DNA from: Streptomyces violaceusniger | Lineage (GTDB): Bacteria > Actinomycetota > Actinomycetes > Streptomycetales > Streptomycetaceae | Reading direction: 5' to 3' | Assembly: GCA_005405945.1 (NCBI GenBank) | Contig: BJHW01000001.1 | Coordinates: forward strand, 3,410,001 to 3,474,000 | Length of the DNA: 64,000 nucleotides | Part shown: positions 56,359 to 64,000 of the stretch, one piece after another | How positions within the stretch are numbered: position 1 is the stretch's first letter | Layout of the letters: each line of letters starts with the position of its first letter | The notes under the pieces: model-generated | What the model saw: the letters and a program-made list of their open reading frames with translations, nothing else | Database searches by the model: none | What the model was told of the DNA's origin: nothing | Made by a program: the position numbers and the translations under genes

Positions 56359-57942
56359 TCAGCCGCGCTGCTCCAGGACGCCGTTGATCCGCCGCGGCAG
56401 CTCCAGCGGGTTCTCGTCGCGCAGCTCCGGCGGCAGCAGGGCGGCCGGGGTGTCCTGGTACGCGACCGGCCGCAGCCAGCGCTCGATGGCGGTGCCGCCG
56501 ACCGAGGTGGAGGTGGAGGTGGTGGCCGGGTAGGGGCCGCCGTGGTGCTGGGCCGGGGCGACCGCGACACCGGTCGGCCAGCCGTTGACCAGGACCCGGC
56601 CGGCCAGCGGGGTGAGCTCGGAGATCAGCTCACCGGCCCGGCCCTCGGTGCCCTCGCCCTCGGCGGCGGAGAGGTGGACGGTGGCGGTGAGGTTGCCCGG
56701 GAGCCGGCCGAGCACCGCGCTGATCTCGTCGTCGCTCTCGTAGCGCGCCACGACGGTCACCGGCCCGAAGCACTCCTCCAGCAGCACATCGTGCGGGCCG
56801 CCCTCGGCGAGCCGCCGCGCCGGGACGGTCAGGAAGCCCGCGCTGACCGTGTGCTCACCGCCGGAGCCCGGGGTGACCGGGGCCGCCACGTCCTCCAGCT
56901 CGACGCGCTCCTTGATCCCGGCGACGAAGTTGTCCCGCATCCGGTGGTCGAGCAGAACCCCGGCGTCGGTGTTGCTGACCGCGTCGGTGAGGGACTTCAG
57001 CAGGCCGTCGCCCGCCGGTCCTGCCGGGGCCAGCACAAAGCCGGGCTTGGTGCAGAACTGGCCGACGCCCAGCGTCATGGAGCCCGCGAGCCCCGCGCCG
57101 ATCTGGTCGCCGCGCTCGGCGGCCGCGGCCTCGGTGACCACGACCGGGTTGAGGCTGCCCAGTTCGCCGTGGAAGGGGATCGGCACCGGCCGGGAGGCCG
57201 CCGCGTCGTGCAGGGCGCGGCCGCCGCGGACCGAGCCGGTGAACCCGGCGGCGGCGATCAGCGGATGCTTGACCAGCTCGAGCCCCGCGTCGAAGCCGTG
57301 CACCACCGCGATCACATCGGCGGACACCCCGACCCGCTCGGCGGCGCGGCGCAGCGCGGAGGCGGCCACCTCGGAGGTGGCGGGGTGGTCCGGGTGGGCC
57401 TTGACGACGACCGGGCAGCCCGCGGCGAGGGCGCTCGCGGTGTCCCCGCCGGGCACGGAGAAGGCGAGCGGGAAGTTGCTGGCGGCGTAGACGGCGACGA
57501 CGCCGAGCGGCAGCTTGTAGCGGCGCAGATCGGGCCAGGGCGGGGTCTGGGTGGCGTCGGCGTGGTCGATGCGGACGTCGAGGAAGGCGCCCTCGTCCAC
57601 GATGGCCGCGAAGGCCCGCAGCTGGTAGGTGGTGCGGGCGAGTTCGCCGGTGAGCCGGGCGGGGCCGAGTGCGGTCTCCGCGTCGGCGGCCTCGACCAGC
57701 TGGTCACGGGCCTCGTCGAGCAGATCGGCGGCGGTGCGCAGCAGGGCGGCGCGCACCGCACGGTCGGCCAGGGAGCCGCGGGCGGCGTGGGCCGCGCGCA
57801 CCACGCGGTCGACCTCCTCCGCCGTGGCTTCGACCGCTACCTGCTCGCGCTGCTTTCCGGTTCGGGGGTCGACGCTCCACACTGGTGCTGACACCGCGGA
57901 TTCCTCCTGCTGTGGTGTTACCGCTGCTTGCGTCTCACACAT
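56359..57942 (-). CDS. NADP-dependent aldehyde dehydrogenase (2-oxoglutarate semialdehyde dehydrogenase-like)
   Basis: A 527-residue aldehyde dehydrogenase. Catalytic Cys297 is in GVGQFCTKPGFVLA and Glu260 in PFHGELGSLNPVVVTE, with AAGFTGSVRGGRALHDAAAS and YAASNFPLAFSVPGGDTASA typical of the 2,5-dioxovalerate dehydrogenase subfamily. It oxidises 2-oxoglutarate semialdehyde to 2-oxoglutarate in sugar-acid or hydroxyproline breakdown. The first 16 residues could be excluded if GTG 57894 (VSAPVWSVDPRTG) is the start. A divergent IclR regulator shares its promoter region. Confidence 0.85.
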   Translation of the reverse strand: MCETQAAVTPQQEESAVSAPVWSVDPRTGKQREQVAVEATAEEVDRVVRAAHAARGSLADRAVRAALLRTAADLLDEARDQLVEAADAETALGPARLTGELARTTYQLRAFAAIVDEGAFLDVRIDHADATQTPPWPDLRRYKLPLGVVAVYAASNFPLAFSVPGGDTASALAAGCPVVVKAHPDHPATSEVAASALRRAAERVGVSADVIAVVHGFDAGLELVKHPLIAAAGFTGSVRGGRALHDAAASRPVPIPFHGELGSLNPVVVTEAAAAERGDQIGAGLAGSMTLGVGQFCTKPGFVLAPAGPAGDGLLKSLTDAVSNTDAGVLLDHRMRDNFVAGIKERVELEDVAAPVTPGSGGEHTVSAGFLTVPARRLAEGGPHDVLLEECFGPVTVVARYESDDEISAVLGRLPGNLTATVHLSAAEGEGTEGRAGELISELTPLAGRVLVNGWPTGVAVAPAQHHGGPYPATTSTSTSVGGTAIERWLRPVAYQDTPAALLPPELRDENPLELPRRINGVLEQRG

Positions 57943-57949
57943 CGACGGT

Positions 57950-57965
57950 GTTCGATATGCTGAAC
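57950..57965. promoter_or_regulatory. Candidate IclR operator GTTC-N8-GAAC
   Basis: GTTCGATATGCTGAAC lies 8 bp upstream of the aldehyde dehydrogenase ATG and 64 bp before the IclR ATG. Symmetric GTTC/GAAC arms and the A/T-rich centre stand out in this GC-rich gap and fit an IclR-type autoregulated divergent operator. No binding data; inference. Confidence 0.45.
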
Positions 57966-58029
57966 GCTGTCCCGGGTGATGAATTTCCCCTCGGGACTCT
58001 ATGGCTGGTCGAACAGAGGGGTCAAGGCG

Positions 58030-58800
58030 ATGTCAGCTGCCGAGACAGGCGGGGCCCAGGTCAAATCGGCAGTCCGCACGGTCGAACTGCTGGAGTTCTT
58101 CGCCGGGCGGCCGGGGATGCACAGCCTCGCCGCGGTCCAGGAGGCCGTGGGCTACCCCAAGTCGAGCCTCTACATGCTGCTGCGCACCCTGGTGGAGCTC
58201 GGCTGGGTGGAGACGGACGCCACCGGCACCCGCTACGGGATCGGGGTGCGCGCCCTCCTCGTCGGCACCTCCTACATCGACGGCGACGAGGTCGTGGCCG
58301 CCGCCCGCCCCACCCTGGACCGGCTCTCGGACGACACCACCGAGACCATCCACCTCGCCCGGCTCGACGGCACCAATGTCGTCTATCTCGCCACCCGGCA
58401 GTCCCAGCACTATCTGCGCCCCTTCACCCGCGTCGGCCGCCGGCTGCCCGCCCACTCCACCTCGCTGGGCAAGGCGCTGCTGGCCACGTACTCCGACGAG
58501 CAGGTGCGCAAGCTGCTGCCGGAGACGCTGGGCCAGCTCACCGACCACACCATCACCGACCGCGAGAAGCTGATCGAGGAGCTGCACCTCATCCGGGAGC
58601 AGGGGTACGCGGTGGACCGCGAGGAGAACACCCTGGGCCTGCGCTGCTTCGGCATCGCCATCCCCTACCGCACCCCCTCGCGGGACGCCATCAGCTGCTC
58701 GGTGCCGGTGGCCCGGCTCACCCCCGCCCATGAGCAGATGATCAAGGACGCCCTGTTCGACGCCCGGGACCGGCTCACCCTCGCGACGCGCCGCCTCTGA
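58030..58800 (+). CDS. IclR-family transcriptional regulator
   Basis: A 256-residue regulator with an N-terminal winged HTH (AVRTVELLEFFAGRPGMHSL, VQEAVGYPKSSLYMLLRTLV) and a C-terminal GAF-like effector domain (VVAAARPTLDRLSDDTTETI, HLARLDGTNVVYLATRQS, RRLPAHSTSLGKALLATYSD, FGIAIPYRTPS). This is the IclR pattern used for sugar-acid pathways. ATG 58030 (MSAAETGGAQVKSAVRT) begins just before the HTH; an upstream in-frame start at 57976 is less likely. It is divergent from the aldehyde dehydrogenase, probably its regulator. Confidence 0.9.
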   Translation: MSAAETGGAQVKSAVRTVELLEFFAGRPGMHSLAAVQEAVGYPKSSLYMLLRTLVELGWVETDATGTRYGIGVRALLVGTSYIDGDEVVAAARPTLDRLSDDTTETIHLARLDGTNVVYLATRQSQHYLRPFTRVGRRLPAHSTSLGKALLATYSDEQVRKLLPETLGQLTDHTITDREKLIEELHLIREQGYAVDREENTLGLRCFGIAIPYRTPSRDAISCSVPVARLTPAHEQMIKDALFDARDRLTLATRRL

Positions 58801-59074
58801 CCCACGGGAGGACGCCCCCTCCGCCGCACGGCGGAGGGGATCGTCGGGCGGGGTGACGCGCGGCGCGCGCCGCGCCGGGAGGCTGGTGGCCATGACCCAG
58901 CCCCTCCCCGGCGTGCGTCCGGCCGACCGCCCGGAGCGCCGCCAAGGAGCCGACCGCGCCGATGAAACTGACCTACGCTGTGCGGATGACCACCGGATCA
59001 CTCGCCCGCACGGCCGGCGGGCGCTTCTTCCGCGAGCGCGGCTCCGCGGGTCGCGCGGCGGAACGCCCCGCCCG

Positions 59075-60337
59075 GTGACCGGGGTGTGGTGGCGGCGGGC
59101 GGTCCGTGCGGTGATCGGCCGCCGGGTTCAGCTGCGCTGGGTCCATCTGGTGCTCGGCGGCGCCCTGCTGATGCCGTACTACCTGCTGACCACCGTGGTC
59201 TTCGCGATGCTGGTGCGGGGTGCCGACCCCTTCACCTCCCTGCGCTGGCAGCTGGGCACCTTCGCCTCGGCCCTGCCGCTGGCCGCGCCGACCGCGCTGC
59301 TGCCGCTCGTACGCCCCTTGGAGGCCACCGCCGCGCGCTCGCTGTGCGGGCTGCCGGAGTCCGCGGAGCTCGCGGCCGGGCCGGCCGGTTCATGGGACGC
59401 GCGCGCCCGCACCGCGCTCTGGTACGGGCTGCACCTGGCCATCGGCGGGCTGGTCAGCGGGCTCTTCCTGTCCCTGCTGCCCGCCTCGGCGCTGCTGGTC
59501 GCGCTGCCGTTCACCGACGATTCGTACGCCGACGGGCTGGGCTGGCCGGACTCGTTCGGCTCGGCCCCCACCGCGCTGGCGCCCTTGGCCGGGGTGGCGC
59601 TGCTGGCCCTGCTCATGGGGATCGCCGCGGCCGCCGGGGCGCTGCTGGCACGCTGCGCGCCCGCGCTGCTCGGCCCGTCCCCCGCCGAGCGGCTCGCCGC
59701 CGCCGAGCGGCGGGCCGCCCGGCTCGCCTCCCGCAACCGGCTCGCCCGCGAGCTCCACGACTCGGTCGGCCACGCGCTGAGCGCGGTGACCCTCCAGGCG
59801 AGCGCGGCTCGTAAGGTCCTCGACTCCGACCCGGACTTCGCCCGGGAGGCGCTGGCGGCCATCGAGGAGACCACCCGGGACGCGGTCGGCGAACTCGACA
59901 GCGTGCTGGGCCTGTTACGGGAAGGGGAGGACGCCCCGGCCCCCGCCCCCTCCCCCACCCTGATGGATCTGGACGGGCTGCTCGCCCGCACCCGGGCCGC
60001 GGGCGTCGCCGTCGAGCTGACGGCCCCGGGCACGCTGGACCGGCTGCCGCCCGTGGTCTCCCGCGAGGCGTACCGCATCGTCCAGGAGGGGCTCAGCAAC
60101 GCGCTGCGCCACGCGGGCCGGGTGCCGGTGCGGCTCCGGATCGCCGAGGACCGGAAGAAGGTGGAGATCACGATGGAGAACCCGGTGGACGGAACCACCC
60201 GGGCGCGGCCCACCGGCGGCCGCGGGCTGCGCGGCATCGCCGAGCGGGCCACCCTGCTGCGCGGCACCTGCGCGTGGGACACCGTGGACGGCGTCTGGCG
60301 GCTGACGGTCCGGCTCCCGGTGGAGGCGTCCCGGTGA
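59075..60337 (+). CDS. DesK-type sensor histidine kinase (5' end probably frameshifted)
   Basis: A membrane sensor kinase of 420 residues from GTG 59075. Helices include VHLVLGGALLMPYYLLTTVV, WYGLHLAIGGLVSGLFLSLL and LAPLAGVALLALLMGIAAAA. HisKA_3 is ASRNRLARELHDSVGHALSA and the ATPase has YRIVQEGLSNALRHAGRVP and TGGRGLRGIAERATLL. Just upstream ATG 58986 opens MTTGSLARTAGGRFFRERGS and ends in TGA overlapping GTG 59075. One added C at the C4 run 59066-59069 would fuse it in frame (about 450 residues). Leu in LGLLREGED is a TTA codon (59915-59917), hinting at bldA control. The stop overlaps the regulator start. Confidence 0.85.
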   Translation: MTGVWWRRAVRAVIGRRVQLRWVHLVLGGALLMPYYLLTTVVFAMLVRGADPFTSLRWQLGTFASALPLAAPTALLPLVRPLEATAARSLCGLPESAELAAGPAGSWDARARTALWYGLHLAIGGLVSGLFLSLLPASALLVALPFTDDSYADGLGWPDSFGSAPTALAPLAGVALLALLMGIAAAAGALLARCAPALLGPSPAERLAAAERRAARLASRNRLARELHDSVGHALSAVTLQASAARKVLDSDPDFAREALAAIEETTRDAVGELDSVLGLLREGEDAPAPAPSPTLMDLDGLLARTRAAGVAVELTAPGTLDRLPPVVSREAYRIVQEGLSNALRHAGRVPVRLRIAEDRKKVEITMENPVDGTTRARPTGGRGLRGIAERATLLRGTCAWDTVDGVWRLTVRLPVEASR

Positions 60338-61014
60338 GCGCCCCGCCGTCCCCCCTGCGCATCGTGCTCGTCGACGACGAGCGGATGGTGCGCACCGCGC
60401 TGCGCGCGATCCTCTCCAGCGAGCCGGACCTGGAGGTCGTGGGCGAGGCCGGAAGCGGCGCCGAGGCCGTGCCGGTGGTCCGTGAGCTGCGCCCGGACGT
60501 GGTGCTGATGGACGTCCGGATGCCCGATGTGGACGGCATCCGCGCCACCGAGCGGATCCTGGGCACCGTGCCGGACCCGCCGCGCGTCATCGTGGTGACC
60601 ACGTTCGAGAACGACGCTTACGTGTACGACGCGCTGCGCGCCGGGGCCAGTGGCTTCCTGCTCAAGCGGGCCCGCGCGGCGGAACTGGTGGACGCGGTGC
60701 GGGTGGTGGCGCGCAGCGATTCGCTGCTGTTCCCGGCCGCGGTGCGGGCGCTGGCCGCCGAGCACGCCGCCGCCCGCGGCCCGGACCGCGAGGCGACGGC
60801 GCGGGCGCTGCGCGAGCGGCTCTCCGAGCGGGAGGCCGTGGTGCTGCGGCTGATGACCGACGGGCTGTCCAACTCCGAGATCGCGGCCCGGATGGCGGTG
60901 GGCCCGGCCACCGTCAAGACTCATGTGGGGGCGGTGCTCACCAAGCTGGGCGTCCGGGACCGCACCCAGGCGGTGATCGCCGCGTACGAAAGCGGTTTCG
61001 TCACACCGGGCTGA
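60334..61014 (+). CDS. NarL/LuxR-family response regulator
   Basis: A 226-residue regulator coupled to the DesK-type kinase (GTGA 60334-60337). The receiver has RIVLVDDERMVRTALRAIL, phospho-Asp in PDVVLMDVRMPDVDGIR and VVTTFENDAYVYDALRAGAS, with Lys in GFLLKRA. The C-terminal LuxR HTH is RLSEREAVVLRLMTDGLSNS then EIAARMAVGPATVKTHVGAV. It binds DNA when phosphorylated by the kinase. Target unknown. Confidence 0.93.
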   Translation: MSAPPSPLRIVLVDDERMVRTALRAILSSEPDLEVVGEAGSGAEAVPVVRELRPDVVLMDVRMPDVDGIRATERILGTVPDPPRVIVVTTFENDAYVYDALRAGASGFLLKRARAAELVDAVRVVARSDSLLFPAAVRALAAEHAAARGPDREATARALRERLSEREAVVLRLMTDGLSNSEIAARMAVGPATVKTHVGAVLTKLGVRDRTQAVIAAYESGFVTPG

Positions 61015-61084
61015 CATCCGGCGGCCGGAGTGGTCTGCTGTGACGGGTCGGCCGAACGGGCGGACGAGCAGGAGGAGCAGACGC

Positions 61085-62065
61085 ATGGAGTACGTACGGC
61101 TGGGCGCGTCGGGCGTCAAGGTGTCGCGGATCTGCCTGGGCATGATGAGCTACGGCAGCCCCGAGCACCGGCCCTGGCAGCTGGACATCGACGACGCGCG
61201 GCCGATCGTGCGGCGCGCGGCCGAGGAGGGGGTGACCTTCTTCGACACCGCCGACATGTACTCGGTGGGCCGGAGCGAGGAGATCACCGGTGAGCTGCTG
61301 CGGGAGCTCTTCCCCAGCCGCGACGACTACGTCCTGGCCACGAAGGTCTACAACCCGATGGGCGAGGGCCCCAACGACCGCGGTCTCTCCCGCAAGCACA
61401 TCATGGCGGGCATCGACGCCTCGCTGCGGCGGCTGGGCACCGACCATGTGGACCTCTACCAGATCCACCGCTTCGACCACGAGACACCGCTCGAGGAGAC
61501 GATGGAGGCGCTGCACGATGTGGTGCGGGCCGGAAAGGCCCGGTACATCGGCGCGTCCTCCATGTACGCCTGGCAGTTCGCCAAGGCGCAGCACATCGCC
61601 GAGGCGCACGGCTGGACCCGGTTCGTCTCGATGCAGAACCACTACAACCTGCTCTACCGCGAGGAGGAGCGGGAGATGAACCCGCTCTGCCTGGACCAGG
61701 GCGTGGGCGTCATCCCCTGGAGCCCGCTGGCGCGCGGGCTGCTGGCGGGCACCCGCGACCGGGACCGCACCGGGCAGACGGTCCGGGCGGGCAACGATCC
61801 GATGGTGGAGCGGTGGTACGCGGACGCGGACTTCTCCATCGTGGACGCCACCCGCGCGGTCGCCGAGGAACGCGGGGTGTCCCCGGCCCAGGTCGCGCTG
61901 GCGTGGCTGCTCAGCAGGCCCGCGGTCACCGCGCCGATCGTCGGGGCCACGAAGACCCGCCATCTGGAGGACGCGGTCGCGGCGGTCGGGCTGACGCTCG
62001 ACGAGAAGGAGGTGGCCCGCCTGGAGGCCCCCTACCGCCCGCGCCCCATCATGGGCCACAGCTGA
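61085..62065 (+). CDS. Aldo/keto reductase
   Basis: A 326-residue NADPH-dependent oxidoreductase of the AKR (tas/YajO-like) type. EYVRLGASGVKVSRICLGMM, FFDTADMYSVGRSEEITGEL (Asp, Tyr), VLATKVYNPMGEGPNDRGLS (Lys), DLYQIHRFDHETP (His) and IPWSPLARGLLAG follow in order. The C-terminal VTAPIVGATKTRHLEDAVAA binds the cofactor phosphate. Monocistronic; substrate unknown. ATG 61085 has GGAGGAGC upstream. Confidence 0.92.
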   Translation: MEYVRLGASGVKVSRICLGMMSYGSPEHRPWQLDIDDARPIVRRAAEEGVTFFDTADMYSVGRSEEITGELLRELFPSRDDYVLATKVYNPMGEGPNDRGLSRKHIMAGIDASLRRLGTDHVDLYQIHRFDHETPLEETMEALHDVVRAGKARYIGASSMYAWQFAKAQHIAEAHGWTRFVSMQNHYNLLYREEEREMNPLCLDQGVGVIPWSPLARGLLAGTRDRDRTGQTVRAGNDPMVERWYADADFSIVDATRAVAEERGVSPAQVALAWLLSRPAVTAPIVGATKTRHLEDAVAAVGLTLDEKEVARLEAPYRPRPIMGHS

Positions 62066-62093
62066 CGGGGGCGGGGCGGCCTTCCCCGGGGTT

Positions 62094-63313
62094 TCACTTC
62101 ATCGGCGAACCGATGTCGGTGCGGTCCATCACCACGAGGAAGCCGGTGAGCGGCAGGGAGCCGTTCGGCCGCCGGGGGCCGAAGGCCGTGGTGGGGTCGG
62201 TGGTGACCAGGGGCGGGGTGGCCCGGCCGCCCGGCGCCCAGTTGTTGTCCCGCGAGACGGCGAGGGGCCGGCGTCGGCGCTGCCGCGGCCGTTGGAGAGC
62301 GCGAGGTTGCGGGTCAGCCGGGCGTGGGAGCCGGCGACGGAGTAGCCCTTGCCCCAGTTGTCGAAGGAGGTGGTGCGCTGGAGCCGGAGGGCTCCGGTGT
62401 TGCCGCCCGCGTCGAAGCCGCTCTTGGTGTTGGCCCAGGCGGCGGAGGACCGTACGACATGGGCGGGCGAGGGGGCGCCACGGCGGTCGGCGCCGAGCTG
62501 GAAGCCGCTGCCGTCGCCCTTGAAGTAGGGGATGTGCCAGCGGTTCCGGCCGTTCCCGAAGGCCCAGGAGTGCTCGATGGTGACGGGGCTCGCCCACATC
62601 CACAGGTCGAGGCCGTCGTCGCTGTTGTGGTACAGCCGGGATCCGGTGACCACATTGCCGGTGCCGGAGCCGTGGGTGATGGCTATGCCGTCGGCTCGCT
62701 GGCCGCCGGTGGCGTCGTCGTGGTTGGCGTAGGAGTCCAGGTTCCGGATGACGTTGCCGTTGGTGTCGTCGCCGCGGAGGGTGAGCCCGGTGTCGCCGTT
62801 GCCGTGGGTGCTGAGGTTCTGGAAGACGTTGCGCGCGCAGGAGGTGCAGACCAGGCCGCCGCCCGGGGCGTTGCGCAGTTCGATGCCGGAGACCGTCCAG
62901 TAGTCGGCGGCGAGGGAGACCAGAGAGGAGCCCTCGCCCAGCCGGGAGCCGTCGAGCCGGACCTTCTCCGCCCGGTACGACCGCAGTTGGACGCGCTCGC
63001 GGGGGGTGCCGCTGACGGAGCTGCGCAGGGTCCTGGAGGGGTAGTACGTGCCGCCGCGGACCTCGATGGTGGTGCCCGCCTTGGCGGTGGAGAACGCCTT
63101 CTCCAGGCTTCGGTAGGGGGACTTGAGGGTGCCGGTGTTGCCGTCGTTGCCGTTGGTGGCCACATACAGGGTGGTGGGCACGGCGCTCGCGTCCTCCGGC
63201 GAAGCCGTCAGATACACCCCGGCCACGGCCGACGCCACGATCACGGCGCTGCCCAACGGCAGCGTGCGATCCTTGCGGCGGCGGTGACGGCCCCGTTTGC
63301 GTCTCAGCCCCAT
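62094..63313 (-). CDS. Secreted right-handed beta-helix protein (one frameshift near the end)
   Basis: An exported protein of about 406 residues. MGLRRKRGRHRRRKDRTLPL precedes a hydrophobic stretch GSAVIVASAVAGVYLTA (signal anchor). The mature part TLYVATNGNDGNTGTLKSPY is the usual opening of pectate-lyase-like parallel beta-helix proteins, followed by repeats (NLSTHGNGDTGLTLRGDDTN, NVIRNLDSYANHDDATGGQR, NVVTGSRLYHNSDDGLDLWM). The frame breaks at the G4 run 62264-62267; one added base gives PLAVSRDNNWAPGGRATPPL and the end DRTDIGSPMK. It probably binds or cleaves a polysaccharide. ATG 63313 follows AGGAG. Confidence 0.82.
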
Positions 63314-63526
63314 GGCAACTCCTGTTCCGCGTCGAGAGAACGGGCCGGAGGATCCGAACCGGCCCGCTCCATGTCGTAGTTGCCGCCAGTCCAGATTAGG
63401 TTGCCGCACTCCCGAGGATTCTTAGATTACGAAATCCCGATCGCATCGCGATAGCTTGCGCCAACTCTTGATCATTTTGTGGCCGAGGGTGTTCGAACAC
63501 GACGGAGATGGTGTCGGTTTGTTGCC
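63314..63526 (-). promoter_or_regulatory. Upstream region of the beta-helix gene
   Basis: On the minus strand a hairpin CGGGCCGG/CCGGCCCG (63341-63348 with 63359-63366) lies in the leader just before the ribosome site. A TA-rich stretch near 63420-63432 (CTTAGATTACGAA) could hold the promoter. A perfect palindrome GTGTTCGAACAC sits at 63489-63500. The palindrome resembles the TTCGAA core of actinobacterial LexA boxes but lacks the full consensus. Confidence 0.45.
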
Positions 63527-64000
63527 TCATGGGCGATAGACCTTGCCCGGTTCCGGGACGGCCGGGGCCATCAACTGGGAGACCGTCACCACCGTGTAGC
63601 CCTCCTTCTTCAGCTTCGCCAGTATCCCCGGCACCGCCGGCACCGTGCCCGGGTAGATGTCGTGCAGCAGGATGATCCCGTCGCGCTTCGTCTGGTCCAG
63701 CACCCGCTTCTCGATCAGCGCGGAGTCGTTCGTCTGGTAGTCCTTCGCCGTCACGCTCCACAGCACCTGCGCCACGCCCAGCTCGCGGCAGATCTTGGAG
63801 ACCCGCTCGTCCGTACGCCCCTGCGGCGGGCGCATCAGCAGCGGCGTACGGCCGGTGAGCTTCTTGACGGCGGTCTGGACGCGGGTGATCTCCGTGCGGA
63901 CCTCGTCGGAGTCGGTCTTGGTCAGGATCTTGTGCGACCAGGTGTGGTTGGCCAGTTCATGCCCCTCGTCCGCGATGCGGCGCACCAGGTCCGGGTGGCG
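63527..64000 (-). CDS. Polysaccharide deacetylase, N-terminal part beyond the window
   Basis: The C-terminal part of a NodB-fold carbohydrate esterase (CE4), open at the right edge. Motif 2 is HELANHTWSHKILTKTDSD (His-x3-His), motif 3 RPPQGRTDERVSKICRELGV, motif 4-5 KDYQTNDSALIEKRVLDQTK and GIILLHDIYPGTVPA. RPPQG in place of the common RPPYG is a minor variant. Such enzymes remove acetyl groups from peptidoglycan or chitin. It would carry a signal or membrane anchor beyond the window. Confidence 0.9.
   Translation of the reverse strand, partial: RHPDLVRRIADEGHELANHTWSHKILTKTDSDEVRTEITRVQTAVKKLTGRTPLLMRPPQGRTDERVSKICRELGVAQVLWSVTAKDYQTNDSALIEKRVLDQTKRDGIILLHDIYPGTVPAVPGILAKLKKEGYTVVTVSQLMAPAVPEPGKVYRP

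Noticed and set aside
63489..63500. LexA/SOS box
   Set aside because: Only the core TTCGAA matches; the actinobacterial spacing TCGAAC-N4-GTTCGA is absent.

Overview
The window is chromosomal DNA from a Streptomyces (or very close actinomycete). GC is very high with strong third-position GC bias, many starts are GTG, and genes are often coupled by ATGA/GTGA overlaps. It carries Streptomyces-type landmarks: an osaABC-like osmoadaptation locus, a Gbn-type small nucleoid protein, an LAETG-anchored SCO1860-family protein and an ectABCD operon. From about 29 kb to 55 kb the gene order resembles, from memory, the S. coelicolor core region around SCO1839-SCO1867 (gbn, pit, cobalamin genes, SCO1860, ect). 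No phage, plasmid, CRISPR, tRNA or rRNA was seen.

Layout. 0-8 kb: tldE, tyrS, small membrane proteins, moaA, and the actP/DUF485 acetate-uptake pair. 8-16.8 kb: a secreted subtilisin-like protease, a lysoplasmalogenase (YhhN) gene overlapped by a fatty-acid-hydroxylase/AGMO-like gene, a lipoprotein, a DnaQ-BRCT exonuclease, SURF1, a gutted GH15 glucosidase remnant and a divergent SDR. 15.3-17.8 kb: two gene-free blocks of palindromic repeats. 17.8-21.2 kb: an Asp23/AmaP envelope-stress module with a divergent P10-family partner. 21.2-28 kb: osaBA and divergent osaC. 28-35 kb: enoyl-CoA hydratase, gbn, an ABC-F ATPase preceded by a possible leader peptide, a hydrolase and an aldolase. 35.4-37 kb: a phosphate transporter behind PHO boxes. 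37.1-46.9 kb: a cobalamin riboswitch and the run cobD-cobQ-chelatase-cobO-cobB-cobE-like-cbiX-cobC. 47.3-51.5 kb: the LAETG protein, an amidohydrolase, and a sigma factor with a membrane partner. 51.8-55 kb: ectABCD with a strong terminator. 55-64 kb: PLP enzyme, aldehyde dehydrogenase with divergent IclR, a DesK-type two-component pair, an aldo/keto reductase, a beta-helix protein and a polysaccharide deacetylase cut by the window end.

How the genes work together. Osmotic and envelope stress is a recurrent theme (osaABC, the Asp23/AmaP module, ectABCD). The cob run is a late corrin-ring pathway under riboswitch control, but it lacks the large CobN subunit and most ring methyltransferases.

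Main caution. Fourteen genes are interrupted by eighteen inferred frameshifts, and each is repaired by adding exactly one base, usually in a run of four or five C or G. This looks like systematic homopolymer undercalling, not gene decay. I annotate these genes across the breaks and mark the sites. The GH15 remnant is different: it lacks most of its coding sequence and looks like a true pseudogene.
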